Below are positions 25,564 through 35,499 of a stretch of 64,000 nucleotides of DNA, piece by piece. The notes below the pieces were generated by a model. The model made no database searches and had not been told where the DNA came from. It saw nothing but the letters and a program-made list of their open reading frames with translations. Position 1 is the first letter of the stretch, and each line of letters starts with the position of its first letter. Where the stretch lies: the NCBI GenBank assembly GCA_963719485.1, contig OY970387.1:2418001-2482000 (forward strand), in the 5' to 3' direction. Source of the DNA: Bog-473 sp963719485. GTDB taxonomy: Bacteria > Actinomycetota > Acidimicrobiia > Acidimicrobiales > RAAP-2. The translations under genes and the position numbers were made by a program.

Positions 25564-27239
25564 GTGCGACGGCCTCAAGTCTTTGCGTCGCTCCACGGGT
25601 ACCAGCGGGCATGGGCGAGCGCGGACCTGGTGGCGGGGCTCACGCTCCTGGTCATCGCCGTACCCGAGCAGCTGGCGACGTCCCGACTGGCCGGCATGCC
25701 GCCCATCACCGGCTTCTACGCGTTCGTGGCGGGGTCGGTCGTCTTCGCGCTCCTGGGCTCAAACCCGCAAATGTCCGTGGGCGGCGACTCCACCATCGCC
25801 CCGTTGTTCGCCGCCGGGGTCTCTGCACTGGCGCTGACGGGATCTCCCCACTACGTCGACATGGTGGCGATCCTGGCGGTCATGGTCGGACTCATGGTGA
25901 TGCTGGTCAGCATCTTGCGCCTCGGGTGGCTGGCCGAGTTCCTGTCGACGCCCATCGTCACGGGATTCCTGTCCGGCGTGGCCGTGATCATCATCGTGCA
26001 CCAGCTCCCCGACTTCCTCGGCCTGCCTCCGACCGGCGGCTCGAACCCGCAGCGCATCTCCTATGTCTTCACGCACCTCGACCAGATCAATGGGTGGACG
26101 CTGGCCATCGGGCTGGGCGTCCTGGCGCTCATGTTCGTCTGCGCACGGATCAGTCGCCGCATCCCCGGCGCGCTCATCGGCCTGGTCGGCTCCACTGCGC
26201 TCGTGGTCGTGCTCAATCTGCAGGCGCACGGCGTCGCCGTTCTCGGCACCATCCACAGCGGCGCGCTGCACCTCGGTCTGACCGGGCTGTCCTGGTCCAC
26301 GCTCGGGAGTCTGGCGCCGCTGGCCGCGGTGGTGACGCTGGTGGTCCTCACCCAGACGGCCGCGACCACCCGCGCCTTCGCCGAGCAAGGTGGCTACGAC
26401 ATCGACGCCGGCGCGATTTCCTCGGCGTCGGCGCGGGAAGCGTGGTCGCCGGGCTCGTGGGTTCGTTCCCCGTCAACGCGAGCCCGCCCCGGACCGGAGC
26501 CGTGGCTACCGCCGGCGGCCGCACCCAGGCCGGCGCGCTCGGCGCGGCGCTGGTCGTGGTCCTCCTCATTCCCGTGGCCGATGTCCTGCGGAACGTCCCG
26601 CTGGCGACCCTGGCGGCGATCTTGATCTTCGTGGCCATCCGGCTCTTCGACCCGGGCGATCTGCTCGCCATCGCCCGTTTCGACCCCTTCGAGTTCGGCC
26701 TGACCGCCATCACCCTCCTCACGGTGGTGCTGGTGGGTGTGGAACAGGGGATCGGCGTCGCCGTCGGGCTCGCGATCCTCGATCGCATCCGGCTCAGCGC
26801 CCAGCCCCAGCTCCACGAGCTCGGGCGCATGCCCGGGACCACCAGCTGGGCGCCCCTCTCACCGGACCTTCCCGCGGCCGAAGTCCCCGGGGTCCTCGTC
26901 CTCCTGTTCGCCACGCCGCTCTGGTTCGCCAACGCGGTGCACTTCCGTGAGGAGATCGCCCACGCCATCGCCCACGCCCCGGGGACCACGCGCGTCCTCG
27001 TGCTCGACAGCATCGGGATGTCCGACGTGGACTTCACCGGTGCGCGGGCGTTGGGCCAGGTGCTGACGGAGTGCGAGCGCCAGCACATCGCGTTCGGCAT
27101 GGCCCGGGCGGGGGACCACGTGCGCGAGATGCTGCACCGCAGCGGGCTGGCGCAGCGCATCGGCGAGAACCACTTCTTCCCGACGGTGGACGGGGCGGTC
27201 ACCGCGTTGACCGCCGGACCTCCCTCCGCGCCTTCCTGA
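25564..27239 (+). pseudogene. SulP family anion transporter with STAS domain, frameshifted
   Basis: The first frame (GTG 25564 to about 26410) gives the SulP membrane half: ADLVAGLTLLVIAVPEQLATSRLAGMPPITG and GGDSTIAP. It then collapses into Arg/Pro-rich text. The frame shifted by one continues with DFLGVGAGSVVAGLVGSFPVNASPPRT, later helices, and a C-terminal STAS domain (VLVLDSIGMSDVDFTGARAL). Adding one C near 26412 restores Gly-Arg-Asp-Phe-Leu, the normal SulP text. The 1676-base span is one short of a multiple of three; intended length about 558. Substrate could be sulfate or bicarbonate. Confidence 0.88.
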
Positions 27240-27318
27240 GTGCGGCAAAGAGCTGCGACGAGACACCGCAAAGGCGGGAGGACGGCGGGCACTTCGGCAC
27301 CGCGGAGACGCGTCGAAG

Positions 27319-27342
27319 TGTTGGTCAATTTTCCAACGGTTG
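27319..27342. promoter_or_regulatory. overlapping inverted repeats upstream of the unknown leaderless gene
   Basis: GTTGG (27319-27323) and CCAAC (27333-27337) form a perfect short inverted repeat in an AT-rich spot, and CAAC-G-GTTG (27334-27342) forms a second one overlapping it. They cover the -35 region of the promoter for the gene at 27372, so an operator is likely. Confidence 0.35.
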
Positions 27343-27357
27343 AAATGTGCAGCCACG

Positions 27358-27363
27358 TATACT
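27358..27363 (+). promoter_or_regulatory. -10 hexamer TATACT, leaderless start
   Basis: TATACT is nearly the consensus TATAAT and ends 8 bases before ATG 27372. Transcription would start within a base or two of the ATG. There is no Shine-Dalgarno. Confidence 0.55.
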
Positions 27364-27371
27364 CGCCGCCT

Positions 27372-27836
27372 ATGAGTCATTCCGTTGATTTCGTCAACGT
27401 ATCTACCGTTGGCCTGGAGTCGTCGCCAATGGTCGCAGCGTTGGCCGGTCTGAGGGCGAACGAGGCCCGCTACTTCAAGAACAAGTACGACCACGTTTTC
27501 ACGGTTGATCCTGCCGCCAAGGCCAAGAAGGCCATCGACATGGTGGACCGTATCCTCAAGGAGGAACGTGACATCGTCATCGCGTCGCCCCCGCTCGAGG
27601 CAACGACGTTCCAGGTCGAGAATATCCGTTGGACCTACGTGTTCTACGAGAGCGGGCTTTCGATCAACGTCCTGTACACCCTCGACGGACCGAATCCGAA
27701 GAGGGCGGTCGGGTTCAAGCTCTCCGAAGGGATGGACGTTCCCGCGGAGTTGGGTTCGTTCAAGTTCGCGCGCCAGAAGTCAAAGCTGGCAGGGACCATT
27801 CGAGGCTCGTACTTCGTGATCAAGGGCGAGTACTGA
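27372..27836 (+). CDS. unrecognised 154-residue protein
   Basis: I recognise no family. The product is a mixed alpha/beta protein without signal peptide or membrane helix: a charged middle (NEARYFKNKYDHVFTVDPAAKAKKAIDMVDRILKEE), then alternating strand-like text (FQVENIRWTYVFYESGLSINVLYTLDG) and a Lys-rich end (KFARQKSKLAG). It has no cysteines. Base composition is lower in GC than its neighbours (about 55 percent in the line 27481-27540). It has its own near-consensus -10 and overlapping inverted repeats upstream, and it is convergent with a methyltransferase through a structured spacer. Confidence 0.7.
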   Translation: MSHSVDFVNVSTVGLESSPMVAALAGLRANEARYFKNKYDHVFTVDPAAKAKKAIDMVDRILKEERDIVIASPPLEATTFQVENIRWTYVFYESGLSINVLYTLDGPNPKRAVGFKLSEGMDVPAELGSFKFARQKSKLAGTIRGSYFVIKGEY

Positions 27837-27845
27837 GTCGATGAG

Positions 27846-27905
27846 GTGAAGGATCAGCCAGCGCTGGTCCTGTTCGACCAGGCCCGAGGGTCAGGTCTCC
27901 TTCAC
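27846..27905. terminator. nested inverted repeats between convergent genes
   Basis: An outer perfect 8-base arm pair GTGAAGGA (27846-27853) / TCCTTCAC (27898-27905) encloses an inner 6-base hairpin CTGGTC (27864-27869) / GACCAG (27876-27881). The element spans the gap between stops at 27836 and 27902. It may act as a two-way terminator or RNA stabiliser; there is no T tract. Confidence 0.45.
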
Positions 27906-28540
27906 TGGTCTGATGTGGCACGGCTGGCTCGGTGAGCCCACACTGCAAACAACGGGTCGCCTGTGTGCGAGGCAGGGGTACGACGTTGGCTGGAAGGCTC
28001 ATCCCAGAGTCCGGCAAGACGAAAGTACTGTTCGACGATCTCGCAGTGCCGCTGGTCATCGGCGTACAGCCAGCCGCGAATAGCCTTGGTCGGAAAGCAT
28101 CGATTAGAGAACGTACAGACGAAGGGCCGTCCTGGGCGCAACACGCGGGCCACGTCAGCAAACACTTCTATGGGTCTGGTGAGGTAGTCGACGGAAACGC
28201 AGCACACCGCGGCGTCGAAAGACTCGTCGGGAAACGGCGACCGGGGCTCGGCGTTGAGGTCGTGGACGACGGTGACCCAGGCGGAGGGGTTCGCCTCGAG
28301 CTCGGCGGAGTTCATCCCGAGCACGGTGAGGCGCGCTGGCGGGGTGCGGAAGTGCGAGACCCACGAACCCATCAGATCGAGCACGTCGCCTGAGATCCCA
28401 AGTTCGTCATAGAGAGCACCGACCGCAGCGATGGCATGGTCGTCGATGTGGGTGACCAGGCGAGGCCACGAGTAGAACACCGAATCGGGGGACGGGTCAG
28501 CCTGGTCAAAGAAACCCAGCGGGAAGGGGTTACTGCCCAT
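27902..28540 (-). CDS. type 11 SAM-dependent methyltransferase-like protein
   Basis: 212 residues. ISGDVLDLMGSWVSHF replaces the usual glycine-rich motif I, and SFDAAVCCVSVDYLTRPIEVFADVARVLRPGRPFVCTFSN is the typical methyltransferase-11 core around motifs IV-VI. The degenerate motif I (few glycines) makes SAM binding less certain. The last outer arm of the nested inverted repeat overlaps its stop region. GC is lower than in most of the window. Function unknown. Confidence 0.8.
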   Translation of the reverse strand: MGSNPFPLGFFDQADPSPDSVFYSWPRLVTHIDDHAIAAVGALYDELGISGDVLDLMGSWVSHFRTPPARLTVLGMNSAELEANPSAWVTVVHDLNAEPRSPFPDESFDAAVCCVSVDYLTRPIEVFADVARVLRPGRPFVCTFSNRCFPTKAIRGWLYADDQRHCEIVEQYFRLAGLWDEPSSQRRTPASHTGDPLFAVWAHRASRATSDQ

Positions 28541-28809
28541 TCTCTCAGTTCCCTGGTTCGGCCATGGCGGGGAACGGCGTCACAACTGACTCATTCCCTC
28601 CCTTGCTCGCACGTGCAGCAACAGTGTTTCACCGGCGAGCAGCGAGCCCCGCCGAGTGCAGCGGCCTGGCCCGAGCAGCCGAGGCAGACCGTTTTGTCGC
28701 TTTCCTTCCCTCCCTTGATCCACAGACCTCCCTGGGCACTGGCGATGCAGGGCTGCCAAGCGCGTGAGGAGGCGGTCGGCGAGAATGGACCGTGCTGTTG
28801 TCCGGCCGG

Positions 28810-29988
28810 ATGAGGCGTTCGTGGGTCGCCGTGTCGGTCGTGCTCGTCGGCATCACAGCCGCTGTGGCAACGCTCGCCGCGACGTCCGGTTCCACTCCTC
28901 CCAAGGCCTCGAGCGGCTCGGGCCGTGTCACCATCTCGACGCCCTCGCGCCCTCCACGACCTGTACTCGCCTCGCCGCGGCGAAGACGGCGGCGGCCGCA
29001 CCCGGCCGCACAGCCCGCGCCGACCACCACGACGGAGCCAACGACTTCCGGCCCGGTCGCGCTCGCCGGCTGCCCGGTGCCCCCCCAGCCGCCACGTCCG
29101 CCCTCACCTCCGCCCTGGCACCCAGCGGTTCTCGTGACGTCTCTTCCGCCGGTGACGGCGCCGGTGCCGTGGACCTCACACGTCACGGCGCTCACCGGGA
29201 AGGGCATGTGGATCTGGGAGTGGAGCGGCACAGACGGTGGCGACGCCGAAGAGATCGCGCAGCAGGCCGTCTCGGCGGGGCTGCACCAGCTGTGGGTCCG
29301 GGTGGGTGACTCCATGAACGGCTTCTACGGCGCCAACGAACTCGACTCGCTCGTGCCCGTCGCCCACGCCCACGGCCTTGCCGTGATCGCGTGGGGTTTT
29401 CCGTACCTGTGGGACCCCGCCGGCGACGCCCAGTGGACCGCGCAGATCCTCGACTGGCACGCCCCCGACGGCCAACAGGTCGACGGCTACAGCGCCGATA
29501 TCGAGGAGGCGACCGAGGGCGTCATGCTGAGCGCCCAGCGAGCCGCCGTGTACCTCGAGCTTGTTCGGCAAGCCGCCGGCAGCCGGCTGGTCGTGGCCAC
29601 CGTCTACCCTCCGAGCGACGCCAGCTGGGACGGCGGCTACCCCTACCAAGCGATGGCGCCATACGTCGATGCCTTCGCACCGATGATCTACTGGGAGTGC
29701 ACCGATCCCGGCACGGACGCCGCTCTCGACGTCGCTCGCCTCTCGACGCTCCGACCTGTGGACGTCATCGGCGAGGCCTTCAACTTCGCTGGCGACGGCG
29801 GTCGGACCGTCTCACCGAGCGGAGCAGAGATCACGGAGTTCTTGAGCGCCAGCCGGCGGGCGGGGGCGATCGGCGCGTCGTTCTGGGTGTGGCAGGACGC
29901 CACGCCGGAGGAGTGGGGAGCCGTGTCCGGCTTCCCCTGGAGCTCTGTTGGAGTTCGGCCGACGCCGCAACGGGTCAGCCCGGAGTGA
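28810..29988 (+). CDS. secreted protein with TIM-barrel glycoside-hydrolase-like domain
   Basis: From ATG 28810: a signal or anchor helix (WVAVSVVLVGITAAVATLAA), a 90-residue linker rich in Pro, Arg and Thr with a short poly-Arg run, then a domain of about 250 residues. The domain opens with GKGMWIWEWSGTDGGD and has alternating strand text typical of a TIM barrel: HQLWVRVGDS, LAVIAWGFPYLWDP, VDGYSADIEEATEG, RLVVATVYPPS, DAFAPMIYWECTD and IGASFWVWQD. Acidic residues at strand ends (DIEE, YWE) suggest a glycosidase-like site. No exact family is named. A GTG 18 bases upstream is an alternative start. Confidence 0.72.
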   Translation: MRRSWVAVSVVLVGITAAVATLAATSGSTPPKASSGSGRVTISTPSRPPRPVLASPRRRRRRPHPAAQPAPTTTTEPTTSGPVALAGCPVPPQPPRPPSPPPWHPAVLVTSLPPVTAPVPWTSHVTALTGKGMWIWEWSGTDGGDAEEIAQQAVSAGLHQLWVRVGDSMNGFYGANELDSLVPVAHAHGLAVIAWGFPYLWDPAGDAQWTAQILDWHAPDGQQVDGYSADIEEATEGVMLSAQRAAVYLELVRQAAGSRLVVATVYPPSDASWDGGYPYQAMAPYVDAFAPMIYWECTDPGTDAALDVARLSTLRPVDVIGEAFNFAGDGGRTVSPSGAEITEFLSASRRAGAIGASFWVWQDATPEEWGAVSGFPWSSVGVRPTPQRVSPE

Positions 29989-30079
29989 TCCGACCCTGAT
30001 CGCCGCTCAACGATTGCGACAAAGGCGCTCGACTCGAACTCGAACGTCCCTCAACCCGCCCTCGACTCCAAATTCTGAG

Positions 30080-30919
30080 TCAGGACCGAGCGACGTCCGA
30101 GGGTGCGCCGACCTCCAGCTCGGCCCGCACCGGGCGGTGGTCCGAACCGGAGTCGGGGAGCACCCGGCCGCGCAGCGGACGCAGCGCACCGCGCACGAGT
30201 ATGTGGTCGATCTGGCTGTGCGGGCGCCAGGCGGGCCAGGTGCGGCCGATCACTGCTCGCCGCCAACCGGGCATGAACGCGCTGACGAGTGGTCCCCACG
30301 CGTTCATGTCGCCGGCCAGCACGGCATCGGGCCGCGCCTCGGTGAGCAGTTGCCGGCGCAGCTCGGCGAAGTTGCGGTGGGAGCCGAAGACGAGGTGCGA
30401 CATGTGAGTGCCCGCGACGGACATCGGCGTCCCGCCCACCGTGACGTCGACGACCAGCGCCGCCCGCAGGACGCGGTCGGCCCGCAGGGTGCTCATCGGG
30501 ACGACGCGCGTCGCCTCGATCGGGATCTCGGGCCGCACCAGCACGGCGATCCCCAACTTCCCCGGTTCGGCCTTCTGCCAGCGCGCCGTGGCCTGCACCT
30601 TCGGCCGCTGGGGACGCACGGCGTCCATGTACAGCGCCTTGTTCTGGTCCGCCCACACGGCCCGGGCCCTCCAGGTGTCGGGCGCCCCGACCTGGGGGCT
30701 GATGCGACGCCCTTCGCTGAGGGTGTGCGCCACGATCTGATAGCCGAGCAGACGGGCCGCCTGCGCCGACTGGCCGCCGCTCTCGTCCCCGGCCGGCGTC
30801 CACGCTTCCTCGAGCACGATGACATCGGCATCCAGCGCGGCAATGGCCGCGAGATAGTCGTAGGGCCTGCCCCGCCCGTCCATCCCACAGTGCATGTTGT
30901 AGTTCGCGATGCTGAGCAC
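30080..30919 (-). CDS. endonuclease/exonuclease/phosphatase family protein
   Basis: 279 residues with the EEP fold signposts: SIANYNMHCG (Asn), DVIVLEEAW (metal-binding Glu), AGTHMSHLVFGSH (catalytic His region), LAGDMNAWGPL (Asp/Asn), and the closing SGSDHRPVRAEL (Asp-His). This superfamily hydrolyses phosphodiesters in DNA, RNA or phospholipids; no signal peptide is present. GTG 30919 is the only sensible start; it lies 51 bases from the divergent aminotransferase start. Confidence 0.88.
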   Translation of the reverse strand: MLSIANYNMHCGMDGRGRPYDYLAAIAALDADVIVLEEAWTPAGDESGGQSAQAARLLGYQIVAHTLSEGRRISPQVGAPDTWRARAVWADQNKALYMDAVRPQRPKVQATARWQKAEPGKLGIAVLVRPEIPIEATRVVPMSTLRADRVLRAALVVDVTVGGTPMSVAGTHMSHLVFGSHRNFAELRRQLLTEARPDAVLAGDMNAWGPLVSAFMPGWRRAVIGRTWPAWRPHSQIDHILVRGALRPLRGRVLPDSGSDHRPVRAELEVGAPSDVARS

Positions 30920-30957
30920 GGTCCGCCCAGACGATACGCGAGCGGCACCGCCGTTGG

Positions 30958-30963
30958 TACGAT
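30958..30963 (+). promoter_or_regulatory. -10 hexamer TACGAT, leaderless start of the six-gene operon
   Basis: TACGAT ends 7 bases before GTG 30971, so the mRNA would begin at or next to the start codon. No Shine-Dalgarno and no clear -35 are seen. Confidence 0.45.
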
Positions 30964-30970
30964 CGTCACG

Positions 30971-32142
<1,172 letters not shown>

Positions 32143-32146
<4 letters not shown>

Positions 32147-32940
32147 GCATCCCGATCACCTGGGTGGACGCCTTCAGCGACGTCGCCTTCGGCGGCAACC
32201 CGGCGGCGGTCTGCCTCCTGCGTGAGCCCCTGGACGAGGGGCGCATGCAGTCCATCGCGTTCGAGCTCGGCATTTCCGAGACGGCCTACCTCACGCCCGG
32301 CGAGGACCCGACCACCTTCGGCTTGCGCTGGTTCTCGCCCGCGGTCGAGATCGACCTGTGCGGCCACGCCACCCTGGCCTCGGCCCACGCGCTCCGCGCC
32401 GGCGGCACGGTCGACGGGAGCGAGCCGCTGACCTTCCACACCCGCAGCGGCCCCCTGCGCGCCGCGTTCGCCGGCGACCGCATCGAGCTCGACTTCCCGA
32501 CCGACCCGGTGACCCCGGGACCGGTCCCGGCCCCGCTTCAGGGGCAGTGGCCTGACGCCGTCGTGGCGAGCGGGCACACCGATTTCTTCACGTTCGTCGC
32601 GCTCTCGTCGGAGGAGGCGGTCCGTGCCTACGTCCCCGACCTGCCCGCCATCGCGTCCACCGGCGTCAAGGCGCTGCTGCTGACCGCCGCCGCGGCGCCG
32701 GGCTCCGGTGCGGATTACGTGTTGCGCGTCTTCGGTCCCAACGTGGGGATCGACGAGGATCCGGCAACCGGGTCGGCCCAGTGCTCGGCCGGGCCGTACT
32801 GGGCCGGCGAATTGGGCCTCGACAGCCTCGTCGCCCATCAGCTCTCCCGGCGTGGCGCCACTCTTTACGTGCGCCCCGAAGGCGACCGGGTCCGCATCGC
32901 GGGGCAGGCGACCACGGTGCTGACCGGCGACCTGTGCTAG
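32143..32940 (+). CDS. PhzF family isomerase/epimerase
   Basis: 265 residues of the duplicated PhzF fold. The start VDAFSDVAFGGNPAAVCLL, Glu46 in ISETAYL (the catalytic acid), IDLCGHATLASAH and the second-half mirror DEDPATGSAQCS are diagnostic. PhzF itself isomerises dihydro-hydroxyanthranilate; most relatives have unknown substrates and are not linked to phenazines, and there are no other phenazine genes here. ATG 32143 overlaps the aminotransferase stop. Confidence 0.92.
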
Positions 32941-32951
32941 GGATTCCCCTC

Positions 32952-33506
32952 ATGGGGAGTCCGGAGTTGGGCACCTCCGCGGAGGACCTGCGAATTCTGG
33001 TCGAGGGGCACGTGCCGTCGTCGCCGCGAGAGGCGGCGGCCCGTGACCGCTTCCTCTCGGAGCTCGGCCGACTCGGTGCGCCCTGCGACGAGCACGCCGG
33101 CCCGACCCACGTCACCGCGTCGGGCATCGTCGTCGGCCGCCGCGGCACCGTGCTGCACCGGCACAAGCGACTCGGCATCTGGATGCAGCCCGGTGGCCAC
33201 ATCGACGCGGGCGAGAGCCCCGATGAGGCGGCGCTGCGCGAGGCCACCGAGGAGCTGGGCCTCGCGGTCGAGCACCCACCGGCGGGCCCGTTGCTGATCC
33301 ACCTCGACGTGCACGAGGCGGCCCACGGGCACACGCATCTCGACCTGCGTTACCTCCTGCTCGGAGCGGACGCGGACCCAATGCCGCCGCCGGACGAGAG
33401 CCCGGATGCGCGCTGGTTCAGTTGGGACGAGGCCCTGGCCATGGCGGACGCCGCGCTGATCGACGCCCTGCCCCTGGCCCGGTCCGCCTACGAGGCCATG
33501 GAATGA
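32952..33506 (+). CDS. Nudix hydrolase
   Basis: 184 residues; the Nudix box is at residues 81-103 and complete (GGHIDAGESPDEAALREATE then ELGL). About 50 residues precede the fold, beginning with a helix-rich segment. It hydrolyses a nucleoside diphosphate linked to another moiety, with Mg2+; substrate unknown. The stop overlaps the next start as ATGA. Confidence 0.92.
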   Translation: MGSPELGTSAEDLRILVEGHVPSSPREAAARDRFLSELGRLGAPCDEHAGPTHVTASGIVVGRRGTVLHRHKRLGIWMQPGGHIDAGESPDEAALREATEELGLAVEHPPAGPLLIHLDVHEAAHGHTHLDLRYLLLGADADPMPPPDESPDARWFSWDEALAMADAALIDALPLARSAYEAME

Positions 33507-34222
33507 CCGACGCTCTCGAACACCTGCTCACCGTCCAGGACCTCGATACGTCCATCACGCAGCTCGAGCACCGGCGCCAGGCCCTGGTCGAGACGTCGGG
33601 GCTCGCCGCCGTGGAGGCGCAGCTGGCGGCGCTCGAGGCCCAGCGGGTCGACGCTGCGGCACGACGTGGGGTGCTGGCTGCCACGCAAAAAGAGCTGGAG
33701 GAGCAGATCGGCGGCATCAGCGAGCGCCGCAGCGTGATTGAAGCGCGGATGTACGCGGCCACGAGCTCTTCCGGGCGGGATCTGCAAGCCATGAACGACG
33801 AGGTGCGGCATCTGACCGACCGTCGCGCGGAGCTCGAGGAGCTGGAGCTTGTGGCCATGCTCGACCAGGACCCCGTAGACGCGGAGCTGGCGGCGCTGCG
33901 CGCGCAGGCGGCGCCGCTGGAGGCTCGAGCCGAGGAGCTGCGCCGCCAGGTGGCCCAGGACCAGTTGGAGATCGACGCCGCTCTGGCAGAGGCGGTGGGC
34001 GCCCGGGCAACCGAAGCGGCACAACTTCCGACTGCGCTTGCCGACCGCTACGAGACACTGCGCGCCCGTCTCAAGGGCACGGGTGCGGCGCGTCTGGTCG
34101 GCAGTCACTGCGACGGCTGCCATCTCGAGCTCTCCTCGGCGGAGGTCGAGAAGATCCGCGCCCTCCCCCCCGGAGAGGTTGCGACCTGCGAGCAATGCGG
34201 CCGCATCCTCATTCCCGCCTGA
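33503..34222 (+). CDS. coiled-coil C4-type zinc-ribbon protein
   Basis: 239 residues: a long coiled coil (about 1-185, e.g. LEEQIGGISERRSVIEARMY) ending in a zinc ribbon with Cys203, Cys206, Cys229 and Cys232 (CDGC...CEQC). This is the Rv2229c-type family found beside RNase HI/phosphatase genes in actinobacteria and thought to bind nucleic acid. Here a histidine phosphatase follows 16 bases later, preserving half of that arrangement. Confidence 0.92.
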   Translation: MTDALEHLLTVQDLDTSITQLEHRRQALVETSGLAAVEAQLAALEAQRVDAAARRGVLAATQKELEEQIGGISERRSVIEARMYAATSSSGRDLQAMNDEVRHLTDRRAELEELELVAMLDQDPVDAELAALRAQAAPLEARAEELRRQVAQDQLEIDAALAEAVGARATEAAQLPTALADRYETLRARLKGTGAARLVGSHCDGCHLELSSAEVEKIRALPPGEVATCEQCGRILIPA

Positions 34223-34238
34223 GCGGATTGCGGCGCGC

Positions 34239-34865
34239 GTGCTGATCCTTGTTCGTCACGGTGAGTCGGTGGCCAACGCAGGCGGCCTGCTGCTCGGCCG
34301 GACCGACGCCGAGCTGACCGAGACCGGCCGCGCCCAGGCGGTGGCGGCGCGCGCCCTGGTGTACGGGCCGGTGGCCGAGGTGCGCACGAGCCCGCTCCGC
34401 CGGGCCCGGGACACGGCGGAGCTGCTGGCGCTGGGCCCGCCCATCGCCGTCGACGAACGATGGGTCGAGGTCGACTACGGCGAGTTCGAAGGCCAGCCCC
34501 TCGGTGACGTTCCGGCCGAGGTGTGGCAGCGGTGGCAGCTCGACCGCGACTTCCGACCCGAAGGCGGCGAGACTCTGGCCGAGGTTGACCGCCGTACGAG
34601 CACGGCTTGCGATGAGCTCTTCGCGGTCGACGGCGCCGGGGCCCGGCGCAGGGACGGTGACGTGGTCGTGGTCAGCCATGTGAGCCCGATCAAGGCGGCG
34701 GTGGCCTGGGCACTGGGGACCGTGGACCTCTACTGGCGTCTCCACCTGCGCACGGCCTCGGTGACCCGCATCGGGTGGACCCGCGGCGCGCCGATCCTGC
34801 ACGGCTTCAACGAGGTGGCGCTGGCGCCCCGCCACGACGGAGCGCCACAATCAGCCGGTGCCTGA
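34239..34865 (+). CDS. histidine phosphatase (CobC/phosphoglycerate-mutase-like)
   Basis: 208 residues. The N-terminal LVRHGESVANAGG has the catalytic His7; RTSPLRRARDTAELL, WVEVDYGEFEGQPL and VVVVSHVSPIKAA (second His) complete the family pattern. In mycobacteria the same domain is fused to RNase HI next to the zinc-ribbon gene; here it stands alone. Start GTG 34239. Its end overlaps the next start by 8 bases. Confidence 0.9.
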   Translation: MLILVRHGESVANAGGLLLGRTDAELTETGRAQAVAARALVYGPVAEVRTSPLRRARDTAELLALGPPIAVDERWVEVDYGEFEGQPLGDVPAEVWQRWQLDRDFRPEGGETLAEVDRRTSTACDELFAVDGAGARRRDGDVVVVSHVSPIKAAVAWALGTVDLYWRLHLRTASVTRIGWTRGAPILHGFNEVALAPRHDGAPQSAGA

Positions 34866-35499
34866 CCCCCCGCCCACGCTCGCCTCTCTCCGCCCGCCAC
34901 CCGGCTCCGGGGAGGATCCCGTCCACCGGCGCACCATCACCATGGAGGTCTTCGACCGTGACGACTACTTCGCCGTGGTGGGCACCCTGCACGACGAACG
35001 ACCCTGGGCCGGGGGTGAGTACGGTCCCCGCGATCTCCATTTCATGGACCTGGGTCTCGTGGTCCGGCGCGCCGACATGACGATCGTCGACGCTGTGGCC
35101 GACATGCAGACGTTCCCCCATGCCGAGTGCACCGACATTCAGGCGAGTTTCGGCGACCTGATCGGTCTCTCGGTGGCGCGGGGCTATTCCGGCGCGGTGC
35201 AGGAGCGCTTCGGCCGCGAGCGCGGCTGCAGCCACCTCGAATTCCTGGCCCGCGCCATCGGGCCCGTCGTCATCCAGGGCCTCACCTCGGCGGCTGCCTG
35301 GCGGGTCGAGAAGGGGGACGGCGAGCATCCCATGCGCGAAGGGGGCTTCAGCTTCCTCGCCAACACCTGCCACGTCTGGACCGAGGAGGGAACGGGTGCA
35401 CAGAAGATCGCTCTCGGCTGGCGTCCGGGCCTGCTCGGCTACCCGGCCCCCCGCGTCGCCGACGTCCGCCGGCGCATGGCTGAGGTCGAGGACGTCTGA
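34858..35499 (+). CDS. DUF2889 domain protein
   Basis: 213 residues. The domain is recognised by VHRRTITMEVFDRDDYFAVVGTLHDER, a central DMQTFPHAECTDI and the strongly conserved CSHLEFLARAIGPVVIQGL. DUF2889 proteins often occur near aromatic or lipid catabolism genes; function unknown. It is the last gene of the operon and meets the TetR gene tail to tail with no spacer. Confidence 0.88.
   Translation: MPDPPPTLASLRPPPGSGEDPVHRRTITMEVFDRDDYFAVVGTLHDERPWAGGEYGPRDLHFMDLGLVVRRADMTIVDAVADMQTFPHAECTDIQASFGDLIGLSVARGYSGAVQERFGRERGCSHLEFLARAIGPVVIQGLTSAAAWRVEKGDGEHPMREGGFSFLANTCHVWTEEGTGAQKIALGWRPGLLGYPAPRVADVRRRMAEVEDV

Noticed and set aside
29948..30970. N-terminal extension of the DapC-like aminotransferase
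   Set aside because: It runs antisense through the EEP phosphatase gene and shows no family similarity; the TACGAT hexamer fits the GTG at 30971.
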